This document shows positions 16,401-24,601 of a DNA stretch of 64,000 nt, piece by piece. A model generated the notes under the pieces. The model had not been told where the DNA came from, searched no databases, and saw only the letters and a program-made list of their open reading frames with translations. Within the stretch, counting starts at the first letter, position 1, and each line of letters opens with the position of its first letter. Source of the stretch: an uncultured Oscillospiraceae bacterium (GTDB taxonomy: Bacteria > Bacillota > Clostridia > Oscillospirales > Ruminococcaceae); contig CAJTTB010000003.1 in the NCBI GenBank assembly GCA_910579175.1, positions 100,151-164,150 on the forward strand, read 5' to 3'. The position numbers and the translations under genes were made by a program.

Positions 16401-16562
16401 AATCAAAAAATTGCCTCTATTATCGAACGCAATCAAGATACCATCAAAAACGATGTATTGGCAGATAGCATTCATTTAATGACCGATGATATCGATGGTG
16501 AATCATGGGATATCAATGGTGAATCTATTACCTTTATGATTCAAAAAGTGACCAATCAATAA
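13437..16562 (+). CDS. ileS: Isoleucine-tRNA ligase, eukaryotic-like (type 2)
   Basis: A 1,041-residue class I aminoacyl-tRNA synthetase that charges tRNA-Ile. The signature HIGH is at 55-58 ('GPPTANGKPHIGH') and KMSKS at 590-594. The CP1 editing domain lies between, with 'AWTTTPWTLPSN' and 'GTGIVHIAPAFGEDD'. The C-terminal anticodon-binding region is long, and the 'GTPLSSHEVAQGYKDV' context matches the eukaryotic-like subgroup (IleS2) that is naturally insensitive to mupirocin. The protein lacks the short C-terminal zinc-binding end of type 1 bacterial enzymes. The ribosome binding site is AGGAGG. Transcription is under T-box control, and a strong terminator follows the gene. Confidence 0.95.
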   Translation: MYQKVSKDLNFVEREKDVEKFWRENHIFEKSIENRKQGPTYTFYDGPPTANGKPHIGHVLTRVIKDMIPRYRTMKGYNVPRKAGWDTHGLPVELEVEKLLGIDGKEQIETYGLEPFIEQCKKSVWQYKGMWEDFSQTVGFWADMNDPYVTYHNDFIESEWWALKQIWEKGLLYKGFKIVPYCPRCGTPLSSHEVAQGYKDVKERSAIVKFKVTDEDAYILAWTTTPWTLPSNVALCVNPNESYVKVQSQDTIYYLAQALATTVLGEDNYTVLETYTGKDLEHKKYQPLFDFVKPAQTCWYITCDTYVTLTDGTGIVHIAPAFGEDDANVGRKYDLPFVQLVDAKGEMTQETPWAGTFCKDADDAILKDLKQRDLLFSAPPFEHSYPHCWRCDTPLIYYARESWFIKMTDIRENLIKNNNTIHWIPESIGKGRFGDWLENVQDWGISRNRYWGTPLNIWECEGCNHKHAIGSIEELKQLSNNCPDNIELHRPYIDAVTLTCPECGAQMKRVPEVIDCWFDSGSMPFAQHHYPFENQDLFKQQFPADFISEAVDQTRGWFYSLLAISTLIFNQAPYQNVIVLGHVQDENGQKMSKSKGNAVDPFKALETYGADAIRWYFYSNSAPWLPNRFHAKAVQEGQRKLMSTLWNTYAFFVLYANIDQFNPMEHDLKPETLCTMDRWLLSKLNSLVLTVDDSLEHYKIPEAARALQEFVDEMSNWYVRRNRERFWAQEMSQDKINAYMTLFIALTHVSAVAAPMIPFMTEQIYRNLVCSVDPSAPESVHLCDFPTGNPQLIDPVLEENMEKVLKIVALGRAARNNANIKNRQPIAHMYIKSEHQLDELYQSIIKDELNIKSISFIDDAAQFISYTFKPQLKILGQKYGKKVNEIRNLLASLDGTQAKKELDQTGFISLTLSDSTIQLSEEELLIDTAQTEGFESSSERGITVVLDTHLTEELIEEGFVREIISKIQSMRKNADFEVLDHIEIYYSNNQKIASIIERNQDTIKNDVLADSIHLMTDDIDGESWDINGESITFMIQKVTNQ

Positions 16563-16577
16563 TACTCTCAACCCAAC

Positions 16578-16609
16578 AAAGACGAGTAACAAATCTGTTA
16601 CTCGTCTTT
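16578..16609 (+). terminator. Terminator after ileS
   Basis: Perfect 13-base arms (16578-16590 and 16597-16609) flank a 6-base loop, followed by a short T-rich run. Confidence 0.85.
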
Positions 16610-16707
16610 TATTTGATATCAGGCAATCTGTCTATTTTTTTCAAACTTTACATAAAGAAACTAACTTTATTTCACAAAAATTTAATCATCTAACACATCA
16701 AAAATGA

Positions 16708-16713
16708 TATAAT
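16708..16713 (+). promoter_or_regulatory. -10 element before the CBS gene
   Basis: A perfect TATAAT with no good -35 at the expected distance. Transcription would begin near 16720, which excludes the ATG at 16718 as the translation start. Confidence 0.5.
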
Positions 16714-16750
16714 CAAGATGAAAATTCACGAAATAGGGAGCGTTTTATGG

Positions 16751-17185
16751 ATGAATATTTTACTTTTTTTAACCCCCAAAAATCAAGTCGCTTTTTTACA
16801 CAATAATTGTACTTTAAGACAGGCACTGGAAAAAATGGAATTTCACCACTACACCGCTATTCCAATGATAGACTGTAAGGGAGAATATGTCGGTACATTG
16901 ACGGAAGGAGACTTGCTTTGGTCAATCAAAAAAAACTTTTCGCTTAATTTTAAACAGGCGGAAAACTTCCCCATCATGAAGGTACAGCGCCACCATCATG
17001 TCAAAGCGGTGAAGGCAACCACACATATGGAAGACTTAATCAATACGGTTTTAAATCAAAATTACGTTCCTGTTGTAGACGACCGCAATGTTTTTATTGG
17101 TATTATCACCCGCAAACGCATTATCCAATATTTTTATGAAAAAGCATATCCAAATCAAACAAATATCCTCCCACAAGTTTTATAA
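16751..17185 (+). CDS. CBS-domain pair protein, CbpB/DarB-like
   Basis: 144 residues made of two CBS motifs: the first around 'TAIPMIDCKGEYVGTLTEGDLL', the second around 'YVPVVDDRNVFIGIITRKRI'. Stand-alone two-CBS proteins starting 'MNIL.FLTPK' include DarB (YkuL) of Bacillus and CbpB of Listeria, which bind c-di-AMP and adjust (p)ppGpp synthesis. The same role is plausible here but not proven. I chose the ATG at 16751, which has GGGAGCG upstream and matches the usual N-terminus. The ATG at 16718 lies before the likely transcription start. The neighbour guaB also carries CBS domains but has its own promoter. Confidence 0.75.
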   Translation: MNILLFLTPKNQVAFLHNNCTLRQALEKMEFHHYTAIPMIDCKGEYVGTLTEGDLLWSIKKNFSLNFKQAENFPIMKVQRHHHVKAVKATTHMEDLINTVLNQNYVPVVDDRNVFIGIITRKRIIQYFYEKAYPNQTNILPQVL

Positions 17186-17275
17186 CGATTTTTTCTTTGC
17201 TGATTGATTCTGGATTTTCTTCTATCCGATAGATACTGATAATCTTTATAAATTTTACGCAATCTCAAAAAATAC

Positions 17276-17304
17276 TTGCTTTTTTAACAAAATAACGGTA
17301 TAAT
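17276..17304 (+). promoter_or_regulatory. Promoter of guaB
   Basis: TTGCTT (17276-17281), a 17-base spacer and TATAAT (17299-17304), 33 bases before the start codon. No guanine riboswitch structure was recognised in the short leader. Confidence 0.75.
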
Positions 17305-17337
17305 TAACGGTAAAATTATTTTAAAGGAGTCGATAAA

Positions 17338-18846
17338 ATGGCGTACTATTTTGACCAGCCATCTCATACTTTCAGTGAATATTTATTAGTTCCCGGGTAT
17401 TCTTCTGCCGAATGTATTCCTGCAAACGCTTCATTAAAAACACCAATTACAAAATTCAAAAAAGGCGAAGAACCTGCGATTACTATGAATATTCCACTGG
17501 TCTCTGCGATTATGCAGTCTGTTTCAGATGATAATATGGCAATTGCACTTGCAAAAGAAGGCGGAATTTCTTTTATCTATGGTTCTCAAACAGTACAACA
17601 ACAAGCCGAAATGGTCAGAAGGGTAAAAAACTACAAAGCTGGATTTGTTATCAGCGATTCTAATATCAAGCCAGATCAAGATTTGGCTGATATTTTGGCA
17701 CTTAAAGAAAAAACAGGTCATTCTACTGTAGCTGTCACAGATGATGGTTCCCCAAATGGGAAGCTCATTGGAATTGTAACAAGTCGCGATTATCGTGTCA
17801 GTCGTTTGGATAAATCAACCAAAGTTCATCAATTTATGACTCCAATTGAACAAATTATCTACGCAAAAGATGGTACCAGTCTAAAAGAAGCAAATAACAT
17901 TATATGGGATAAAAAATTAAATGCACTTCCAATTGTGGATGATGATATGCACTTAATATCTTTTGTATTTCGTAAGGACTACGATTCCCATAAAGAAAAT
18001 TCATTGGAACTCTTAGATAATTCCAAGCGCTATATTGTCGGTGCTGGTATCAATACCAGAGATTATGAACAACGTGTTCCTGCGCTGGTAGAGGCTGGAG
18101 CAGATATTTTGTGTATCGATTCTTCCGAAGGATTTTCCGAATGGCAAAAGATGACAATTGATTACATTCGTCAAAACTATGGTGACAGCGTAAAAGTTGG
18201 CGCTGGAAATATCGTGGACCGCGAGGGCTTCCGTTTTTTGGCTGAAGCTGGAGCTGACTTTATTAAAATCGGTATCGGCGGCGGCTCTATCTGTATCACT
18301 CGTGAAACAAAAGGTATTGGACGCGGACAAGCAACCGCAGTCATTGAAGTGGCGAAAGCCAGAGACGAATATTATGAAGAAACTGGCATTTATATCCCTA
18401 TTTGTTCTGATGGTGGAATTGTACACGATTATCACATCACGTTGGCATTGGCAATGGGCAGTGATTTTTGTATGTTGGGAAGATATTTCTCTCGTTTTGA
18501 TGAAAGTCCAACCAATAAAGTTATGGTAAACGGCAACTATATGAAAGAATATTGGGGCGAAGGTTCTTCTAGAGCTAGAAACTGGCAACGCTATGATATG
18601 GGAGGCGCTTCTAAATTATCCTTTGAAGAAGGCGTTGATTCTTATGTACCTTATGCTGGCAGCTTACATGACAATTTATCCATTACATTGAGTAAAGTTC
18701 GCTCTACTATGTGTAATTGTGGCGCTTTAAGTATCCCAGAATTACAACAAAAAGCAAAATTGACTTTGGTTTCCTCTGTTAGTATTGTAGAGGGTGGCGC
18801 CCATGACGTTGTATTAAAAGACAATAATATGATGCCAGTAAAATAA
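17338..18846 (+). CDS. guaB: IMP dehydrogenase
   Basis: A 502-residue enzyme that oxidises IMP to XMP with NAD+, the committed step of GMP synthesis. It has a TIM barrel with an inserted CBS pair (about 100-220). The catalytic loop 'GGGSICITRE' carries Cys319, and the following 'KGIGRGQATA' and 'GGASKLSFEEGVDSYVPY' form the flap region. The sequence resembles the protist/clostridial-type IMPDH, in which the cysteine has the same number, more than the Bacillus type. AAAGGAG precedes the ATG. The gene is transcribed alone: it has its own promoter and a terminator. Confidence 0.95.
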   Translation: MAYYFDQPSHTFSEYLLVPGYSSAECIPANASLKTPITKFKKGEEPAITMNIPLVSAIMQSVSDDNMAIALAKEGGISFIYGSQTVQQQAEMVRRVKNYKAGFVISDSNIKPDQDLADILALKEKTGHSTVAVTDDGSPNGKLIGIVTSRDYRVSRLDKSTKVHQFMTPIEQIIYAKDGTSLKEANNIIWDKKLNALPIVDDDMHLISFVFRKDYDSHKENSLELLDNSKRYIVGAGINTRDYEQRVPALVEAGADILCIDSSEGFSEWQKMTIDYIRQNYGDSVKVGAGNIVDREGFRFLAEAGADFIKIGIGGGSICITRETKGIGRGQATAVIEVAKARDEYYEETGIYIPICSDGGIVHDYHITLALAMGSDFCMLGRYFSRFDESPTNKVMVNGNYMKEYWGEGSSRARNWQRYDMGGASKLSFEEGVDSYVPYAGSLHDNLSITLSKVRSTMCNCGALSIPELQQKAKLTLVSSVSIVEGGAHDVVLKDNNMMPVK

Positions 18847-18863
18847 TCCATTACATAAAAAAC

Positions 18864-18889
18864 GGCTGCAAATATTGCAGCCATTTTTT
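18864..18889 (+). terminator. Terminator after guaB
   Basis: ggctgca (18864-18870) and tgcagcc (18876-18882) form a stem followed by six Ts. Confidence 0.8.
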
Positions 18890-19048
18890 AATACGCCGTT
18901 TATGCAGTGATTTATCAAGCCTATCCTATAAAAAAAGGGATGTTTTTTGTCACTTAATCAATATCTCCTCACCTTCCATACAAATTTCTATCTTTTATCA
19001 TCTAATATAATTTTACTATCATATATATAGAAAGAAAATTAAAAAAAT

Positions 19049-19960
19049 ATGGTTAAATTCAATTTAGATAAGGTTATCTTTTACTTAAATCAGGAATATG
19101 ATTTTACATGGCTTCAATCACTTGGCAAAGTCTTTGCTGTTTTTTCTCAAAATGACTGTGGAAATATCAGTTTTGGTGTGGATAACAGCAAAGAAAAATT
19201 TTTTATTAAGATAGCAGGCTTAAAAACAATCGAATCCATACAAACACAACAAGAAGCAATCACTACATTAAAATCAGCAATGCAGATATATACAGATATC
19301 AAACATCAAAATCTAATTAAACTGATTCGTCATGATTCTTTTGACAATCTATATATTGCTGTATTTCAATGGGCTGAAGGCGATTGTTTATTTGACCATT
19401 GGAATTTTGAAACTTATCAAAAAAACCCAAAAATTTTGCCACCTGCAAAACGGTTTAAACAATTGCCACTTTCCAAAAGAATTGATTCAGCAGATGTGGT
19501 GTTTTCCTTCTTGGACACGGTTTCAAAAAAGGGATATGTTGCTGTAGACTTTTATGACAGCAGTATCCTGTATGATTTTCACAGCGATACCACCACAATT
19601 TGTGACATTGACCTTTTTCGGAAGAAACCTACATTTAACAATATGGGTGAAGACTACTATGGCACAAAAAGATTCAAAGCACCAGAAGAATACCGATACG
19701 GAGATATCATTGACGAAGCAACAAATGTATACACACTTGGGGCTTTGCTTTTTAACAATTATTTCGGCAACTATACGGATAAAGAAATACAACAAAGATA
19801 TGAAAACAACGCATTTACACCTTGCTCTTTAGAAAATTGGGAATTCACGAAGGAATGTTATCACGTTGCATTAAAAGCCGTTTCTATCGAAAAATCGAAA
19901 AGATATTCCACCATCAGTGAATTTCATACAGCTTGGAATGCCGCTTTATCTGCCAAATAA
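19049..19960 (+). CDS. Divergent Ser/Thr protein kinase-fold protein
   Basis: A 303-residue protein with the layout of a eukaryotic-like kinase lobe pair: 'KFFIKIAG' as the VAIK lysine strand, 'GYVAVDFYDSSI' at the catalytic loop, 'ICDIDLF' at the DFG position and 'RFKAPEEYRYG' at the APE segment, followed by 'VYTLGALLF'. The loop keeps the catalytic-base Asp, but the HRDxKxxN lysine and asparagine are replaced by Tyr and Ser, and DFG is DID. Activity is therefore uncertain; it could be a pseudokinase or an atypical kinase. There is no PASTA, transmembrane or FHA domain, so it should be cytosolic. There is no partner phosphatase nearby, and the start has only a weak ribosome binding site (AGAAAG). 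Confidence 0.75.
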   Translation: MVKFNLDKVIFYLNQEYDFTWLQSLGKVFAVFSQNDCGNISFGVDNSKEKFFIKIAGLKTIESIQTQQEAITTLKSAMQIYTDIKHQNLIKLIRHDSFDNLYIAVFQWAEGDCLFDHWNFETYQKNPKILPPAKRFKQLPLSKRIDSADVVFSFLDTVSKKGYVAVDFYDSSILYDFHSDTTTICDIDLFRKKPTFNNMGEDYYGTKRFKAPEEYRYGDIIDEATNVYTLGALLFNNYFGNYTDKEIQQRYENNAFTPCSLENWEFTKECYHVALKAVSIEKSKRYSTISEFHTAWNAALSAK

Positions 19961-20050
19961 ATATTTGTATCATCGCCTACCATACTAGTTTGTCTTTATC
20001 AATACAACAAGCAAAAAAACTTTATTTTCAAACAGAAAGGGATTTTATTG

Positions 20051-20677
20051 ATGAAAAAACTAATTGTCTTCGATCTAGATGGCACACTGAACCAAACAAA
20101 ATTATATGCTGTAAAGGCAACACAAAAAGCACTTGCAGAATATGGTATAACCGATAAAAGCGAAGAGGAAATCATCTCTTATTTTGGAGCAAGACCAGAA
20201 GACTATGCCAAACACTATTTTTCCGATCCACAAACACAACAGGCATTTTTAAAATCCTGTGCACAATATGAAAGCCAGCTTATTCAAACACTCGGAAAAC
20301 CCTTTGATGGCATTTCTGAGCTATTAAATAAGCTGAAATCTGAACAATACTTATTGGCGATTTGTTCCAATTCATCCCATCGATATATTACAATGGTTTT
20401 AGATACACTGCATTTATTGGAACAAATCGATTATATTCAACCACTTCTTCCAAATCTTATCAAAGATGATACCTTGCGCTTACTGTTGCAACAGGTTTGT
20501 CCAGATAAAGCAGTTATGATTGGTGATCGCATTTATGATAAACAAGCAGCCAATCACAACCAAATTCCCTTTATTGGCTGTGGATATGGGTATAACCGAA
20601 CTGAAATTTTAGATGCTGATTTTGTTGCAGAAGTTCCTTTGGACATTTATGATGGAATCAAACAGTTAATCGGTTAA
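20051..20677 (+). CDS. HAD-superfamily phosphatase, Gph/PpaX-like
   Basis: 208 residues. HAD motif I is 'FDLDGTL' with Asp8 and Asp10. Motif II lies in 'LAICSNSS', motif III is a lysine in 'IKDDTLRLLL', and motif IV is 'AVMIGDRIYD'. A helical cap of subtype C1 lies between motifs I and II, as in phosphoglycolate phosphatase and pyrophosphatase PpaX. The substrate cannot be told from sequence. ATG 20051 is preferred over the adjacent TTG 20048; AAAGGG is upstream. The end overlaps the convergent lipoprotein gene by 12 bases. Confidence 0.85.
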   Translation: MKKLIVFDLDGTLNQTKLYAVKATQKALAEYGITDKSEEEIISYFGARPEDYAKHYFSDPQTQQAFLKSCAQYESQLIQTLGKPFDGISELLNKLKSEQYLLAICSNSSHRYITMVLDTLHLLEQIDYIQPLLPNLIKDDTLRLLLQQVCPDKAVMIGDRIYDKQAANHNQIPFIGCGYGYNRTEILDADFVAEVPLDIYDGIKQLIG

Positions 20678-21862
20678 GTCGTCCAGATATTCTACTTGAA
20701 AAATCATCAATCCAGAATCTCCATTGGTAATAATAGAAGTGCTCATTGTAGCAGTGCTATAGGGAAATTTTCGGAACGCAATATGTACACCATCATCTAC
20801 CATCTGCATAAATTCATCTACCATTTGTTGAGAGGCAAACTTCAACTGTATAGAAGTATCACGCCGTTCCACCGTTTGACTTAATAAATCCACAATATAC
20901 TGTATTGTATCATCATTAAGCTGATCAATATATAAACCATAGTAACGATAATAATAATAATCTGTATTTTCACAGTGTGGAATTGGTACAAAACAATCAT
21001 ATTCACTACTGGGTTCTCCAATAAAGGGAGAATGAATAATTCTATTTTCCATTATCTGCTGGTCAGTTAAATTGAAGTTGGTATAAACTATCTCAGAAGC
21101 ACCATCTAATGGACTATCCCAAGTGACATCAATGTGATAGTAATTTCCATCAATTTTTACGACATTCCAAGCATGTGGAACATTTTCCAAAGAAATTCCA
21201 TAAACAATTCTACTCTCCATTCCAATCTGGGTCAATAAATACTGAAATGCAAAAGCGTAGCCGTCACAGACGGCACGCTTTTCTACCAATGCGCCATAAA
21301 TATTATGAGCAAAACTTCCAGATTCATCATAAGTAATGCTTTTTGCCAGATAATCATGTAGATATTGTACCTTTTGATATTCACTCATATCTGATGAAAT
21401 GCCGTTTAAAATTAGTCTTGCTTGCGTTTCTACCATCAAATTCATCTCCTCTACCATGTGCTTGGTATAGGTTATTTCCTGTCCAGTAGTGGCATCCCGA
21501 TAGTCGTAGGAAAAACGGATATTAGAAACATCTTTTGTAAAAACATTGTAATCATAACCATAATCAGACGCAAGCCAAAAAACTTGTGGATTATCCGCCT
21601 TATAAAATTCCACCAATTTTTTCAACTTATCCTGACTAAGATGTTTTAAATTAATATTAGTTTGTAATGAATAAACCCCTTGTTCTATCCATTCATAATT
21701 TTGCCGCATTTGTTCATCTAGTAAATCCTTTGCAATGGTGCTGTTTCCCACCTGCTGAATTTGAAGCAATTGAGAAAATTCAGTATTATCAACAGAAATC
21801 ACATTACAAGAACTCAATATACATACCAATAACAACAGACTAACGAAATGTCTTATTTTCAT
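20666..21862 (-). CDS. Transglutaminase-like lipoprotein
   Basis: A 398-residue lipoprotein with a hydrophobic signal and lipobox 'ILSSC' (Cys19), so it should be anchored on the outer face of the membrane. Residues ~165-250 form a transglutaminase-like cysteine protease core with the triad visible: Cys199 in 'KRAVCDGYAFAFQ', His230 in 'VPHAWNVVKIDG' and Asp245 in 'HIDVTWDSP'. In bacteria such domains are usually peptidases or structural hydrolases acting at the cell surface. The C-terminal part is a small mixed domain. The start lies one base after the stop of the P-type ATPase, so the two are co-transcribed. The functional link is unclear. Confidence 0.85.
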   Translation of the reverse strand: MKIRHFVSLLLLVCILSSCNVISVDNTEFSQLLQIQQVGNSTIAKDLLDEQMRQNYEWIEQGVYSLQTNINLKHLSQDKLKKLVEFYKADNPQVFWLASDYGYDYNVFTKDVSNIRFSYDYRDATTGQEITYTKHMVEEMNLMVETQARLILNGISSDMSEYQKVQYLHDYLAKSITYDESGSFAHNIYGALVEKRAVCDGYAFAFQYLLTQIGMESRIVYGISLENVPHAWNVVKIDGNYYHIDVTWDSPLDGASEIVYTNFNLTDQQIMENRIIHSPFIGEPSSEYDCFVPIPHCENTDYYYYRYYGLYIDQLNDDTIQYIVDLLSQTVERRDTSIQLKFASQQMVDEFMQMVDDGVHIAFRKFPYSTATMSTSIITNGDSGLMIFQVEYLDDLTD

Positions 21863-21863
21863 T

Positions 21864-24482
21864 TTACTTCCTCAATTTTTTAGATTTTTTGATTAAAAAC
21901 ATTGACATAATAGAAGGTATCATACAAAAACTCAATGCAATTAATATTTGTTTCATTTCTAATGATACTGTATTTAGAATAAATTGTAAAGGAGATAAAT
22001 AAATTGTACAAATTAAAATGGTCAATGATACCATTGCTGCTGCAATTAATTTGGGATTGTTAAAAATTGGAATTCCCAACAAAGTATGTTGTTCACTCTT
22101 ACATTCAAATACATTGATTAATTGTGTGACAATCAATGTAAAATAAGCGCCTGTTCTACCAATGTCCACATTTCCGGTCATACGATAAAGTGTTGTAAAG
22201 GTTGCAAGCGTACTTAAACCAATAAAAATACCGCGAAATACAATTTTAGAGAGCAAACCATCTGAGAAAATTCCAGCATCCTTTTTACGTGGACGCACAT
22301 TCATAATATGTTTTTCAGGCGGTTCTAATCCCAAAGCAATTGCGGGTAATCCATCAGTTACCAAATTAATGAGTAAAATTTGAATCGGCAACAAAATCAC
22401 TGGCATTCCCATCAACATTCCCAAAAACATTGTGATTACTTCACCAATATTACAAGAGAGCAGATAACGGATAAATTTTCGGATATTAGAATAAATGACT
22501 CGTCCTTCCTTAACGGCATTCACCAATGTAGAAAAATTATCATCTAACAATATAATCTCGGAAGCTTCTTTGGTAACATCTGTTCCAGTCTTTCCCATAC
22601 TAACGCCAATATCTGCTTGTTTGATGGCAGGAGCATCATTCACTCCATCACCGGTCATTGCTACAATATTACCTCTCTTTTGAAAGGCATCCACAATCAT
22701 CAATTTATGTTTGGGACTTACTCTGGCAAAGACAGACACTTTATCCACAATTTGTTCTAATTGTTCTTGATTTATTTGGTCAAGTTCTTTTCCTTCCATC
22801 ACCAAGTCACCCTGTTGATAAATGCCAATCTCTTGAGCGATTGCACAGGCAGTCAATTTATGATCTCCAGTAATCATCACTGTTTTGATGCCTGCTCGTT
22901 TACAAGTATCAACGGCATCTCTCACCTCTGGGCGAGGTGGGTCAATCATACCGATTAAGCCTAAGAACACCAATCCTTCTTCTCGTTCGTCTTGCTTTCC
23001 ATTTACCTTTTTAAATGCTGTTCCAATGACACGCAATGCTTTTTTTGCCATCTGTTCATTGCTCTGTGCAATTTTCTTTCGATAATCTGCTGATAACACC
23101 TTATCTCCTAAATCGGTACGCACATAAAAACATTTATCTAAGATGACATCAAAAGCACCCTTTGTAAACATATATTTCTGTCCTGCTTGGTTTTCCACAA
23201 TCACAGACATACATTTTCTTTTACTATCAAAGGGAATTTCAGCGATTCTCTGATATTCCTTTAGGACTTCCTTTTCTGAAATTCCTACAAGTTTGGCAAA
23301 TCGAACCAATGCAATTTCTGTGGGTTCTCCAATGAAATTTTTTCCTTGTACTTTTGTATTATTGCATAACAATGTACATAATGAAACGATATATTCAGTA
23401 GATTGATATTCAAATGTCACCCGGTCATGAATGGGAATCTCTTTTCCTATGGAAGAAAGATGCATCACCGTCATATGATTTTGAGTCAATGTACCAGTTT
23501 TATCAGAACAAATTACTGTTGTACAACCCAATGTTTCCACAGAATGCAGTTTACGAACCAAAGCACGTCGTTTTACCATTCTGCCTACTGCCAAAGCCAG
23601 CGCAATGGTAACAATTGCAGGAAGCCCCTCCGGAACCGCTGCTACTGCTAAGGAAACTCCAGTAATCAACATATCTAAAATTGGTTCTCCACGCAATATT
23701 CCAGCAACCGATACAATGACACAAATAATCAAACAGCCAATGGCAATATATTTCCCTAACTGACCCAATTTCTTTTGTAATTGCGTTTCCTCTTCTTCAA
23801 TATCGTGCAACATTCCCGCAATACTTCCCATTTGTGTGTTCATACCAGTTGCAATAACCTGTACTTCTCCATGCCCTTTGACAACTGTCGTCCCCATATA
23901 TAATACATCTTCACGATTCAATTGGTTATTCGTATGTATTTCAGTGCAAGCCGTCTTACTAACTGGTACAGATTCCCCTGTCAATACTGCTTCTTCTGCT
24001 GCAAGACTGTGATTTTGTAAAATCACCGCATCTGCACAAATACGGTCGCCTGTTTCTACCTCAAGAATATCTCCAGGTACTACATCTTCCGCCTTTATCT
24101 TAACAAGTTGCCCATTTCGATAAACCATTGCCATTGGAGCAGTCATTTTCTTTAGCGCTTCTAACGTTTTTTCTGTCTTATACTCCTGCAAAAATCCCAT
24201 GATACCATTCATCAATACAATCACAGCAATCGCAATCGCTTCTACAAATTCACCTAGAAAAATAGAAATGACTGTAGAAATCAGTAAAATTATTGTCATA
24301 ATATCCTTGTACTGATTGAAAAAAATCTTAATCGGATTATTTTTTTTCTTTTGTTTTAATTGATTTTTTCCATACTGTTGTAATGCCTTTTGAGCCTGTA
24401 CACTGGTCAAACCCTTTTGCTGCATCACTTTGGGAGATTCTATCTGTTCATAATCCTGCTCTAGAATATTTAATAGTTTCAT
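21864..24482 (-). CDS. P-type Ca2+-transporting ATPase (P2A)
   Basis: 872 residues with the complete P-type layout. The actuator motif is 'LTGESVPVSK', the phosphorylation motif 'CSDKTGTLTQ', the nucleotide-binding motif 'MFTKGAFDV' and the hinge 'MTGDGVNDAPAIKQADIG'. The M4 segment reads 'VAAVPEGLPAIV' and M6 'NLVTDGLPAIALG', the ion-site pattern of SERCA/PMR1-type pumps; bacterial relatives include LMCA1 and YloB. It should export Ca2+ from the cytoplasm. Ten transmembrane helices can be placed, with the C-terminal six after residue ~650. GGTGAAAGG precedes the ATG. The transglutaminase-like lipoprotein follows directly. Confidence 0.93.
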   Translation of the reverse strand: MKLLNILEQDYEQIESPKVMQQKGLTSVQAQKALQQYGKNQLKQKKKNNPIKIFFNQYKDIMTIILLISTVISIFLGEFVEAIAIAVIVLMNGIMGFLQEYKTEKTLEALKKMTAPMAMVYRNGQLVKIKAEDVVPGDILEVETGDRICADAVILQNHSLAAEEAVLTGESVPVSKTACTEIHTNNQLNREDVLYMGTTVVKGHGEVQVIATGMNTQMGSIAGMLHDIEEEETQLQKKLGQLGKYIAIGCLIICVIVSVAGILRGEPILDMLITGVSLAVAAVPEGLPAIVTIALALAVGRMVKRRALVRKLHSVETLGCTTVICSDKTGTLTQNHMTVMHLSSIGKEIPIHDRVTFEYQSTEYIVSLCTLLCNNTKVQGKNFIGEPTEIALVRFAKLVGISEKEVLKEYQRIAEIPFDSKRKCMSVIVENQAGQKYMFTKGAFDVILDKCFYVRTDLGDKVLSADYRKKIAQSNEQMAKKALRVIGTAFKKVNGKQDEREEGLVFLGLIGMIDPPRPEVRDAVDTCKRAGIKTVMITGDHKLTACAIAQEIGIYQQGDLVMEGKELDQINQEQLEQIVDKVSVFARVSPKHKLMIVDAFQKRGNIVAMTGDGVNDAPAIKQADIGVSMGKTGTDVTKEASEIILLDDNFSTLVNAVKEGRVIYSNIRKFIRYLLSCNIGEVITMFLGMLMGMPVILLPIQILLINLVTDGLPAIALGLEPPEKHIMNVRPRKKDAGIFSDGLLSKIVFRGIFIGLSTLATFTTLYRMTGNVDIGRTGAYFTLIVTQLINVFECKSEQHTLLGIPIFNNPKLIAAAMVSLTILICTIYLSPLQFILNTVSLEMKQILIALSFCMIPSIMSMFLIKKSKKLRK

Positions 24483-24560
24483 CCTTTCACCTCATTGATT
24501 TTTTCAAGTATCATCAAAACTATACATATTCTATTGCTTTGAAATTTATCACCATTACAG

Positions 24561-24599
24561 AAAAAAACAGCTCTATGAAATTCATAGAACTGTTTTTTC
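24561..24599 (-). terminator. Terminator after the MATE gene
   Basis: aaaaaacag...ctctatgaa and its near-complement form a hairpin with A/T runs at both feet. It ends the MATE transcript before the ATPase gene. Confidence 0.8.
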
Positions 24600-24601
24600 T
24601 T

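Noticed and set aside
18013..18588. 191-codon open frame on the minus strand
   Set aside because: It lies wholly antisense to guaB, which has every expected motif, and has no ribosome binding site. It is a shadow frame.
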